From Nitrospirota bacterium (lineage in GTDB: Bacteria; Nitrospirota; Thermodesulfovibrionia; Thermodesulfovibrionales; UBA6898), in NCBI GenBank assembly GCA_021783515.1, contig JAJXTV010000017.1:17157-81156 (forward strand): a DNA stretch of 64,000 nucleotides. Direction: 5' to 3'. A program made the position numbers and the translations under genes. Positions within the stretch are counted from its first letter, which is position 1; every line of letters begins with the position of its first letter. Shown one piece after another: positions 17,646 to 25,175 of the stretch. The notes under the pieces were generated by a model. It worked only from the letters and a program-made list of their open reading frames with translations, did not search any database and was not told the origin of the DNA.

Positions 17646-19464
17646 TTTTCCGTCGATGCAGCCGCGCCCCCCCCAGCAAAAGAAGCGGCAGCAAATAGAC
17701 GAACAGGTCCGCGGCCGACGCAGAACCCCTCGCGCCGACGGAGCATCCCCCTCCGCCGCCGCCTGAAGTGGGAGGGGTTGGCTGGGGCCCCTCCTCAGTT
17801 GTCGCCGCAGCCTGGTTGGAATATCCCGACGACGCGGGTATCGTGCTGAAGGCGCTCACCCGATACGTATACGCAGTAGAGGGCAGAAGCCCCTTGCTGT
17901 CCGCATATGTCGTCGCGTCCGGCCCTGTCCTGTCTATCTCCTCGAAGTTACCGCCGGTCGTCTTCCTCTCTATCACATAACCGTCCTCTCCGGTTGCGTG
18001 GTCCGTCCACGCAAGGGTGATCGAAGATGACGATACGGCGGCGGCGGAAAGTCCATCCGGCGGCAGCAGCGAAGAGAGCGCCTTGTAGGCATTGGCCCGG
18101 CCGCCGCTAACCGTGCGGCCTTGCAGAGACGGCAGCGGGTCGACATAGCGAATGATGGTGGCGCGGACCTGCTGGTAGCTGAAATTGGGGTAGAAGCTTT
18201 CGAACAGGCCTGCCAGCCCTGTAATGTGGGGCGTAGCCATTGAAGTCCCGGAGCAGAATTCATAGCCCACCCCGAAAGATATGCCGCAAAAGGGCGACTT
18301 AAGGGATGTGGGCACGGTGCTCAGGATGTCGACGCCGGGGGCCGCCACCTGCACGCTCTTTTCACCGTAATTACTGAAAGAGGCGAGCGTATCGGTCTCG
18401 TCGGTCGCCGCGACGGAAATGATATTCGGAAGATTGTAGCCGGCCGGATAGACCGGCGTTACATCGTTATTGCTGCCGACCGAATTGGCGTCGCCATTTC
18501 CCGCGGCGGTGATAAAGAGAATGCCGGCAGCGTTTGCAGCGGAAATCGCGCTCTTTTCAAGGTTAGAAAAGGTGTCACCGGCGAAACTGGCGTTGATGAT
18601 CCTCGCACCGTTGGCGATCGCATACTCGATCGCGGCGGCCTCGTCGGCAACCGTCCCTTCGCCCTTGGAGTCGAGCACCTTCAGCGGCATGAGCCTCACC
18701 TTCCAGAGCATCCCCGCGATGCCGGTGGCGTTGTTGCCGACCGCGCCGATAATGCCGCTCACATGGCTGCCGTGGCCGTCGTCGTCCATGGGATTATTGT
18801 CCTTGGCTACGAAGTTCCATCCCCTGCAGTCGGCGACATAGCCGTTATGGTCGTTATCGCTTCCGGATGAGCAGTCGGAATCGCCCGGGTTGGTCCAGAT
18901 ATTGGCCGCAAGGTCGGCATGGGTATAGTCGATTCCGGTATCGATGACTGCAATAACAAGACCGCTGTTGCCGCTGATGACGTCCCACGCCTGGGGCATA
19001 TGCATGTCGGCGCCGGCGACAAGACGGTTGCTGAGCGCCCACTGCGAGCTAAACGACGGATCGTTCGGGACCGTAGAGCGGACCGACCTGAGATAGTTGG
19101 GCTCGGCATATTCGACATCGGGGTCCTGCATATAGAGGGTGACGGCATCCCTTACCGAAAGACCGAGGGGAAGCCTCACCTGCTCCGCACGGAGCAGGGG
19201 CAGGTCCCTCATCTTCTTTGTGCCCAGCGCACCTTGCAACCGCGCCGAGGAGGACGAGCGCATCTCGGACTTGTATCTGACAATCAGTTCGCCCTCCCTG
19301 AAGCCGTTTCTTTCGATGTTCGCCAATATCGACTGCAGCGTAATCTTTGCGGCGGCGGGTGCCCCTGCCGCGACAGTCGCCCCACTCGTAGAGACGGCAG
19401 CGTTCCATGAGTTGCCGCAGGAAACAAGAAGGAGGACACACACCAGGGCCAGCAGCTTTTTCAT
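17641..19464 (-). CDS. Subtilisin-family (S8) lipoprotein peptidase with C-terminal sorting tail
   Basis: The 607-residue serine peptidase has a lipoprotein signal (LLLVSC, Cys16) and a prodomain (about 50-125; EGELIVRYKSE). The catalytic domain contains Asp175 (VIDTGID), His234 (GHGSHVSG), oxyanion Asn323 and Ser408 (CSGTSMA), followed by a fibronectin type III domain (about 470-556). A Pro/Gly linker ends in GGGGGGCSVGARG, a hydrophobic segment and RLHRRKN. That tail resembles JDVT-CTERM/MYXO-CTERM-type sorting signals, which are processed by dedicated intramembrane proteases. A candidate protease lies 131 bp upstream on the same strand. It is a paralogue of the 875-residue protein at 20211. 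Confidence 0.93.
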   Translation of the reverse strand: MKKLLALVCVLLLVSCGNSWNAAVSTSGATVAAGAPAAAKITLQSILANIERNGFREGELIVRYKSEMRSSSSARLQGALGTKKMRDLPLLRAEQVRLPLGLSVRDAVTLYMQDPDVEYAEPNYLRSVRSTVPNDPSFSSQWALSNRLVAGADMHMPQAWDVISGNSGLVIAVIDTGIDYTHADLAANIWTNPGDSDCSSGSDNDHNGYVADCRGWNFVAKDNNPMDDDGHGSHVSGIIGAVGNNATGIAGMLWKVRLMPLKVLDSKGEGTVADEAAAIEYAIANGARIINASFAGDTFSNLEKSAISAANAAGILFITAAGNGDANSVGSNNDVTPVYPAGYNLPNIISVAATDETDTLASFSNYGEKSVQVAAPGVDILSTVPTSLKSPFCGISFGVGYEFCSGTSMATPHITGLAGLFESFYPNFSYQQVRATIIRYVDPLPSLQGRTVSGGRANAYKALSSLLPPDGLSAAAVSSSSITLAWTDHATGEDGYVIERKTTGGNFEEIDRTGPDATTYADSKGLLPSTAYTYRVSAFSTIPASSGYSNQAAATTEEGPQPTPPTSGGGGGGCSVGARGSASAADLFVYLLPLLLLGGARLHRRKN

Positions 19465-19573
19465 ATCTTCTCCTCGATCACCATCACGCTCCTGTCATTG
19501 CAGGCAGGGATGGTCCGTGTATGCGGCTTCGGTCATCCGGCGCCGCGGCCGGCCGCACAAATTGCGTAATCAG

Positions 19574-19585
19574 GAAACGCGTTTC
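19574..19585. repeat. Perfect 12-bp palindrome upstream of the S8 gene
   Basis: GAAACGCGTTTC lies in the gap between the intramembrane protease gene and the 607-residue peptidase, about 110 bp before the peptidase start. It could be an operator half-site pair, but no promoter boxes could be placed with confidence around it. Confidence 0.3.
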
Positions 19586-19595
19586 ATACAGTATA

Positions 19596-20129
19596 TCATA
19601 GGGACCCCAGGTAGACGGCGTTCGCCAGAAGATGGAAGATCGTCGACGGGATGACGCTGGAGGTCCTCAGATACAGAAACCCCATAACCAGAGAAGGGAA
19701 GAAGGTGAGGGGAGCATAAGAGTCTCCGGAATAAAAAAACGCCGGGAGGTGGGCTACGCTGAAGAGCAGGCTCGTAAGGACGATCCCCCTGAAATTGTTC
19801 CCGGCCGTCTCCTGGATAAAGCCGCGGAAGAAAACCTCTTCCGGAAAACAGACCCCGAAAAGCTGGGCCGTCAGCATTACCGGGCCCGGCATAGAAAAAC
19901 TCCTGCCCTGCAGGAAAAGAAAAAGAAACGGCAGCAACACAGAGACGGAGACCATCGCCGTAAGGGCCGCCTGCCTGGCGGAGATGCCCATGGTGATCTT
20001 CCCCCCGAGTGCCAGGGGCGCGGCTACCAGATAGATGGGGAGCAGATATGCTGCAAAGCGGAGGCTGAATGCATGTGAGGCAAAGACGATCACGAGGAGC
20101 AGGGCATACGCGAAAAGGGCCTTCTTCAC
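19596..20129 (-). CDS. CPBP-family glutamic intramembrane protease (sorting-tail protease candidate)
   Basis: This multi-pass membrane protein (177 residues from GTG 20129) has the CPBP/Abi protease motifs: FPEEVFFRGF, then a conserved His in LLFSVAHLPAFF, then TIFHLLANA. A longer frame exists, but it would read through the terminator hairpin of the upstream peptidase (20163-20180), so the GTG beginning KKALFAYALL is preferred. Its place between two peptidases with identical CTERM-type tails suggests it is the enzyme that processes them. This matches the known pairing of JDVT-CTERM proteins with a dedicated CPBP protease (MrtJ). Confidence 0.85.
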   Translation of the reverse strand: MKKALFAYALLLVIVFASHAFSLRFAAYLLPIYLVAAPLALGGKITMGISARQAALTAMVSVSVLLPFLFLFLQGRSFSMPGPVMLTAQLFGVCFPEEVFFRGFIQETAGNNFRGIVLTSLLFSVAHLPAFFYSGDSYAPLTFFPSLVMGFLYLRTSSVIPSTIFHLLANAVYLGSL

Positions 20130-20150
20130 GAGGGATCCGCTCCCTTCAGC

Positions 20151-20180
20151 AACAAAAACAGAGAGGGGCCGAAGCCCCTC
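20151..20180 (-). terminator. Rho-independent terminator of the 875-residue subtilase
   Basis: The hairpin GAGGGGC-tetraloop-GCCCCTC (20163-20180) is followed on the minus strand by CTCTGTTTTTGTT. It lies 30 bp after the peptidase stop and separates that gene from the intramembrane protease gene. Confidence 0.8.
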
Positions 20181-20210
20181 CCGAGGATGTCTCACGCAAC
20201 TGAGGGGGGA

Positions 20211-22838
20211 CTATTTCCTCCTGCGCCTAAGCGCCCTCATCGCCGCCACCAAGAAGAGCGGCGCAAACATCAACATGATATCGGCAGCAGCCGATGGCCC
20301 GTCAACCTTTCCGCCCACTGAGCATCCGCCCCCGCCTCCGCCAGAGTTGCTCGAGCCTGCCTGTGCCTCCGTGGTCGCAGCCGCTTCATCCGAGTAGGCC
20401 GACTCCGCCGCGACAGGGTATCTGTTGGGCGGATTGGGGAGGTCGCTCGCCGCCTTGATCCGATAGGAATAGGTCGTGCCGGCGCTCAACCCGCCATCGG
20501 CAAAGGACGTCACGTTCTGGCCGACCGTTGCCACCTGCTGGAAGGCGCCGCCCGCCTGTTTCCTTTCGATCACGTAGGAGTCCTCGCCGGAGTTGTCCGC
20601 CCAGGAAAGAGAAATCTGTGACGATGATTTGGCGGTGGCCGTCAGGCCTGTAGGCTTCAGAAGGGACGTGATCGCCCACTGGGCGTTGATGCGTCCTCCC
20701 GAATAGATCCAGCCGTCCAGGGTGGGCAGTTTGTCCACATACCTGATGATCATCCCCCTGATCTGCTGATACGTGTAGTCGGGATATACGCTATAGAGCA
20801 GCGCCGCCAGGCCGGCCACATGAGGGGCGGCCATCGACGTCCCGCTGCAGACGTTGTAGCCGGCGGTCGCAATGCCGGTGCACCAGTCGCCAAGAAAGAC
20901 GTTCGAGACCGTAGTCGGCACCGTGCTCATGATGTACTGGCCGGGAGCGGCCACATGCACCGTCTGCAGCCCAAAGTTGCTGAAGGCGGTCCTTCTGTCG
21001 TTCTGGTCCGTAGCCGCAACCGAGATCACGTTGTCCAATACATATGACGCGGGATAGGTCGGACTCACGTCGTTGTTGTCTCCCACGCCGTCGACCGGAT
21101 TATCGGCGCTTCCGTTTCCTGCAGCGGCGATCAGGATCGTCCCGGCCTGGCCCGCGTCGACGAGGGCGTCCCTCATCGCGTACGACATAGCAGGACCGCC
21201 GAGACTCGCGTTCATGATCTTTACGCCTTTAAAGACCGCATAGCCGATCGCATCGACAATTGCCGAAGTCGTGCCCATGCCGCTTCCATCCAACACTTTG
21301 AGCGGCATAAGTTCCACGTTCCAGTTGACTCCTGCGATCCCGAGACCGTTATTCCCGGTTGCGCCTATGATGCCGGCGACATGGGTGCCGTGGCCGAAGT
21401 CGTCCCAGGGATCGTTGGTATCGGAGACGAAGTTCCAGCCTCGCCAATCGTCGATCTTGTGGTTGTTATCGTACGAGACGGTATCGGGCGTGTATGCCGC
21501 GCTGTTGTCGGCCATGATCGCGACTTCAACCCTTCCCTCAAGCAGGTCCGCAAATTTCTGCGCATCAGTCGCCGTCCCTTCAAACGCGCCGAAGTGCATC
21601 GGGACAGCGACCTTCGGCCGTATGGTCAAGGCGGCCTGGGCGGCCTCGTCGGCGCTCATAACAGTCACTCCGGAGACCGGCAATATCGCCACGTCAGCGC
21701 CCTTGATAGGCGAAGATGCCATCTCGGGAATTATGTCCGTATCGCCAGCGAAATAGATCCTCGTGCCCGGCTCCTGGTTAAGATCGACCACCGGTTTAGG
21801 GGTGTCAGTCGAAGGGGCTATGTCACGGTTTCGGTTTACAGTAAAGACAAAGCCGACCCAGTTGCTGGCCCTGGGATTGGCGGTCCTGCCGGTATTGTAG
21901 TTATATGCCGGCACCGCGGTAATGTCGATCCCTCCCACGGTAAGCGCAGAGCCCGGCTCGACGGTCATGATCTGACCGGCAAAGGGATATGTCGGGTCCT
22001 GCCTCAGTACATAGGCGCAGTCGGCCGTAGTAACGACAACAGTATTGGGTCCCTTGACCTTGGAGACATCGATCGGGGAGCAATGGTCCAGATGCGAGTT
22101 GGAGATAAGAATGATATCTGCGACATCCGGGCTTTGGATGTTGTAGGGATCGGTAATGATCACCTTCTCCCCCACAATCTTGAAAGTATCGTTGCCCATC
22201 CAGTGCATATCCTGCAGAAGCACCTTCACCCTGTCGGCCCACATGTTGCCGACCAGATCCTGATGGGTATAATCGATGCCCGTATCGAGCACCGCCACCG
22301 TCACGCTCCTGCTGCCGGTGCTGACGTTCCAGGCGCCGGTCGCCCGGATATCGGCGCCGGGGGTGCCGCTCGCATAATTACCGGTATTGTTGAGGGCCCA
22401 CTGCTGCGGGTTGAAATACGTATCGTTCGGGGTAGCCGACGCCGAGTAGATATAGTTGGGTTCGGCATAAAGGACGTTAGAGTCAGCCATATAGGCGGTA
22501 ACCGCATCCTCCGCGGAGAGGCCGGCAGGCAGCTTCACCTGCTGGAGATTGGAAACGTTCGCGAAACTCTTGGTCACCGTCGCCCCGACTGCCTGATGAA
22601 CAGCCGACATCGTAGTCGCAGCCGTGCCTTCTTTAAACCTGACGAGGAGCTCCCCTTCCGCATAATTCGCCTTCGCCGCCTGGGCCAGCACCGCCTGGGC
22701 CGATACCGTCGGCGAGGAGGCCTGACTGACCGTCACCTTCGCCCCCGGCGTCGAGAAGCTCGTAGTAGAATTGCTCCCGCAGGATACGAGCGCAAGAGAT
22801 GCGATGAGTGCGAATATGATAAAAGCGAATCTTTTCAT
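20211..22838 (-). CDS. S8 peptidase interrupted by a metallo-beta-lactamase-fold domain, with sorting tail
   Basis: The 875-residue lipoprotein (LALVSC, Cys20) has a prodomain (about 57-130) and a subtilase domain with Asp185 (VLDTGID), His486 (GHGTHVAG), Asn575 and Ser668 (CSGTSMA). An Fn3 domain (about 730-822) and the tail GGGGGGCSVGGK, a hydrophobic segment and RRRRK follow. Between Asp185 and His486 sits a complete UlaG-like MBL domain (about 203-442): TDPYNIQSPD, SNSHLDHCSP (245-254), YFAGDTDIIPEM and PMHFGAFEGT (413-422). The first His of the HxHxDH motif is Asn247, so one metal ligand is missing. Without the insert the loop matches the 607-residue paralogue in length. A natural domain insertion is likely; assembly error is the alternative. 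Confidence 0.92.
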   Translation of the reverse strand: MKRFAFIIFALIASLALVSCGSNSTTSFSTPGAKVTVSQASSPTVSAQAVLAQAAKANYAEGELLVRFKEGTAATTMSAVHQAVGATVTKSFANVSNLQQVKLPAGLSAEDAVTAYMADSNVLYAEPNYIYSASATPNDTYFNPQQWALNNTGNYASGTPGADIRATGAWNVSTGSRSVTVAVLDTGIDYTHQDLVGNMWADRVKVLLQDMHWMGNDTFKIVGEKVIITDPYNIQSPDVADIILISNSHLDHCSPIDVSKVKGPNTVVVTTADCAYVLRQDPTYPFAGQIMTVEPGSALTVGGIDITAVPAYNYNTGRTANPRASNWVGFVFTVNRNRDIAPSTDTPKPVVDLNQEPGTRIYFAGDTDIIPEMASSPIKGADVAILPVSGVTVMSADEAAQAALTIRPKVAVPMHFGAFEGTATDAQKFADLLEGRVEVAIMADNSAAYTPDTVSYDNNHKIDDWRGWNFVSDTNDPWDDFGHGTHVAGIIGATGNNGLGIAGVNWNVELMPLKVLDGSGMGTTSAIVDAIGYAVFKGVKIMNASLGGPAMSYAMRDALVDAGQAGTILIAAAGNGSADNPVDGVGDNNDVSPTYPASYVLDNVISVAATDQNDRRTAFSNFGLQTVHVAAPGQYIMSTVPTTVSNVFLGDWCTGIATAGYNVCSGTSMAAPHVAGLAALLYSVYPDYTYQQIRGMIIRYVDKLPTLDGWIYSGGRINAQWAITSLLKPTGLTATAKSSSQISLSWADNSGEDSYVIERKQAGGAFQQVATVGQNVTSFADGGLSAGTTYSYRIKAASDLPNPPNRYPVAAESAYSDEAAATTEAQAGSSNSGGGGGGCSVGGKVDGPSAAADIMLMFAPLFLVAAMRALRRRRK
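21506..22239. repeat. 8-bp direct repeats bracketing the inserted MBL segment
   Basis: GGCCGACA (coding strand) occurs at 22239-22232 and at 21513-21506, one at each border of the MBL domain inside the S8 gene. The copies are 726 bp apart, exactly 242 codons. They could be a target-site duplication or microhomology used in the insertion. No transposase or terminal inverted repeats are seen. Confidence 0.6.
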
Positions 22839-22860
22839 TCCAATCCCTCTCCTTCCTATA

Positions 22861-22886
22861 AAAAAGGGCGGGCTCTTCGCCCGCCC
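22861..22886 (-). terminator. Rho-independent terminator of the 22901-24517 gene
   Basis: GGGCGGGC-TCTTC-GCCCGCCC (22866-22886) is followed on the minus strand by six Ts. It lies directly between the Ig-like lipoprotein and the 875-residue peptidase, so the peptidase is transcribed from its own promoter or by read-through. Confidence 0.88.
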
Positions 22887-22900
22887 CGTCTCACTTCTTC

Positions 22901-24517
22901 TTACGGGTTAACCGTTACCGCCACTGATGCTGTTTGGCCGCAGTGATCTCCGACAGTGATCGTCACGGGCGTAGCTGCCGCCGGTATACCGGAGGTTACA
23001 GTAAACGTGCCGCCGGAAGCAACCGGTGGAGTAGGCGTCGGAACAAGCACAACGTCACTTGAGGCAATCGTGTAGGGAAGCAATCCCCCGGTTACTGTGA
23101 CCAGTGAAGGGGTGCAGACTCCGGTGGTGCAGACGACCGACAGAGGCGCCACCGAGAAGGGTGTGCCGCCGACTATCGTCACCGTTACCGTCTTCGATGC
23201 GCCGGTTGAATCATAGACTGTCAGCGTTACGTTCCCCGGACACGCATTTGCAGCCACTTTCGCAGTTATTGTCGAGCCGCTCCATGAGCCGTTGTTCACC
23301 GTGTTGTTATACACGCGCGTCGGGTCGGAGGATATCGTCGTATAAGACGGGGTGCCTCCGGTAATCCCGAATGTGATTGTCTGCTCAGAAGCCTGGCTGA
23401 CCACAGTCCTCGCGCCCGGGATAACGGTCAGGGCTTGGGCCGGAGGAGTGACGGTAACCTGGGTGGTGCCTGATGGGGCCCCGCCGGCATCTGCTTTAAT
23501 TGTGACAGTCACCGGTAAGGAGCCGGCGGTGAGCGTCGGTGCAGTGTATGCGACAGTCGCAACTCCGGCAGTCGTCTGTCCGAACGGCACTATTGTACCT
23601 CCGCCGCTGACGCTGAAATTCACGGCTGTGCCGTCGGGGACAGCGCTCCCGACCGTAGTCGTAACATTGGCCGTCACCGTGGAAGTGCCGCCGGATGGGA
23701 CAGTTACGGGGTTCGCAAATACCACTATATTGCCGACTTCAATGGGCGTCAGAAACAGCGTTATCACATTGCCCGCACCGGTCGCCGCCGAGACAGCAGT
23801 GACGTTGACGGGGGTATCGAAATTCCTGATCTCAGAAGGCACCACCTTGACCCTGGCGAATGCCTGCCCATCGGGATTGGTCGTCTTCACAGCGCCGTCG
23901 GGAAAGGTGAGTTCCGTACTGTCTGAGCCGAATGTCACCGCATCGCCCAGCACGGGGCTGCCTGTCTCGTCCTTAACCGTCGCCCTGACAATAGCTTCGC
24001 CGCTGCTGAGATAAAAATCAGTCGGATCGTTGTAGATTCCGTCGCTATTGTTGTCCACCGCCAGGGTAAGCGTCGGGACTGCAGTCGCCGTCGGAAAGGA
24101 TAGGTCAAAGAGTGAGAAGAAGACCATCTTTCTGTCCCTGACCTTGCCCGAGCCGGTATTGACCTCAGCCTGGACCGTTGCAAACCCCGCGTCGGTAGAG
24201 TAGAGCGATACCGTTGCATAGCCCAGTGAATTCGTCGTCGCGGTGGTCGAGCTGAGGACACCGAGAAGGGAAAGATTGGTAAATACCACCGGCACGCCCG
24301 CAATGGGGACGCCGTTTCCGTCTAGCACCTTTGCCCGCATCGAGGTGGAGGAATTCGTCTGAACAATCTGCTGGACCGCCAAAAGCTGAACGATGGAAGG
24401 AACGGAAGGGTTTACCCCTCCCGGCGAACTCGAGCTGCCCGCCCCTCCGCCGCAACCCGCCAGCAAAGCCACTATCACAAACAGCGCTATTGGTAACGGC
24501 AACCTTTTTCTTGTCAT
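22901..24517 (-). CDS. Lipoprotein with bacterial Ig-like (Big) repeats
   Basis: The 538-residue lipoprotein (LLAGC lipobox, then a Gly/Ser linker) is built of beta-sandwich repeats. Intimin/invasin-like Big_1 features are seen in the first half (VLDGNGVPIAGVPVVF; NSLGYATVSLYSTDAG; then VKDETGSPVLGDAVTF). Later modules (about 285-360) and cadherin-like 'ITGGTPSYT' and 'VTGGLLPYT' modules follow in the second half. A surface or adhesion role is inferred. GGGAGGCAAA before the ATG at 24517 decides the start over an ATG 39 bases upstream. A strong terminator follows. Confidence 0.85.
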   Translation of the reverse strand: MTRKRLPLPIALFVIVALLAGCGGGAGSSSSPGGVNPSVPSIVQLLAVQQIVQTNSSTSMRAKVLDGNGVPIAGVPVVFTNLSLLGVLSSTTATTNSLGYATVSLYSTDAGFATVQAEVNTGSGKVRDRKMVFFSLFDLSFPTATAVPTLTLAVDNNSDGIYNDPTDFYLSSGEAIVRATVKDETGSPVLGDAVTFGSDSTELTFPDGAVKTTNPDGQAFARVKVVPSEIRNFDTPVNVTAVSAATGAGNVITLFLTPIEVGNIVVFANPVTVPSGGTSTVTANVTTTVGSAVPDGTAVNFSVSGGGTIVPFGQTTAGVATVAYTAPTLTAGSLPVTVTIKADAGGAPSGTTQVTVTPPAQALTVIPGARTVVSQASEQTITFGITGGTPSYTTISSDPTRVYNNTVNNGSWSGSTITAKVAANACPGNVTLTVYDSTGASKTVTVTIVGGTPFSVAPLSVVCTTGVCTPSLVTVTGGLLPYTIASSDVVLVPTPTPPVASGGTFTVTSGIPAAATPVTITVGDHCGQTASVAVTVNP

Positions 24518-24528
24518 TTTGCCTCCCG

Positions 24529-25116
24529 CTAACATACTGGAAACCACGCCAGCCAAATGTCCAGTTGTGTCGTAAAAGTGCCGACTTTGCCAAAGACGTT
24601 CATATACTGGCAGTCAGCAACCGCCACATAGTGTGACGGATGTTCTGAAGATGCGAAAGAACCTCCCGTGACATCGAGGGCCCATTTATCCTTTCTCGAA
24701 ATGTCCATGACCGTAACGGGACAGGTTGCAGCCCCGTTCACTATCGGGCAATCAGGATAGATTGTAAATGTCTCGATGATAGGTGAGGCAGGGTCTTCGT
24801 TCGCCTTCAGATACGTAATCGTGCACTGCTGCAAAGTTGCGGGAAACGGGTCGTCGGTAGCGCCTGCAACGAGAGCGGCAGCGGAGATTTTAAGGGTCCC
24901 GTCAGTCCTCTTCAACCCGGGCCCCACAGTCTTTCCGTCAGCGCACACATTGAAGGCATTTATGTCCGGGCTACTGACGGTCATGCCGGCAGACTGTATG
25001 ATGATACCTGTCGAGTCGCTGTTGGAAGAGCCGGGAGCTCCCATGCCCCCCCCGCAGCCGGCGAGCGCACCAATAAATACTAAACCAATAATGAACCTGT
25101 AGTATGTATTCTTCAT
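24529..25116 (-). CDS. Predicted lipoprotein of unknown function
   Basis: The 195-residue protein has signal peptide and lipobox GALAGC (Cys21), a GGGMGAPGSSNS linker and a compact domain with several cysteines (FNVCADGKTVGPGLKR, LQQCTITYL, YPDCPIVNGAATCPVTV, VADCQYMN). It lies 11 bp before the Ig-like lipoprotein and 59 bp after the pilQ stop, on the same strand. It may be secreted or displayed together with the pilus apparatus. No family recognised. Confidence 0.8.
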   Translation of the reverse strand: MKNTYYRFIIGLVFIGALAGCGGGMGAPGSSNSDSTGIIIQSAGMTVSSPDINAFNVCADGKTVGPGLKRTDGTLKISAAALVAGATDDPFPATLQQCTITYLKANEDPASPIIETFTIYPDCPIVNGAATCPVTVMDISRKDKWALDVTGGSFASSEHPSHYVAVADCQYMNVFGKVGTFTTQLDIWLAWFPVC

Positions 25117-25175
25117 TATGCCTCCTTAACTTTCTCCAATCGAAACGTATCCTTCCTCACCGCGCCGCAGCGCCG

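Noticed and set aside
20130..20195. Longer N-terminus for the intramembrane protease
   Set aside because: Starting at 20195 would translate through the terminator hairpin of the upstream gene and adds a charged, unconserved leader.
21506..22239. The MBL segment as a mobile element
   Set aside because: The 8-bp repeats resemble a target-site duplication, but the segment has no transposase, no terminal inverted repeats and no intron-like or intein-like splice motifs.
21381..22946. 521-residue plus-strand open frame
   Set aside because: It is antisense to the 875-residue peptidase and its low-complexity Arg/Gly/His-rich translation shows no domain.
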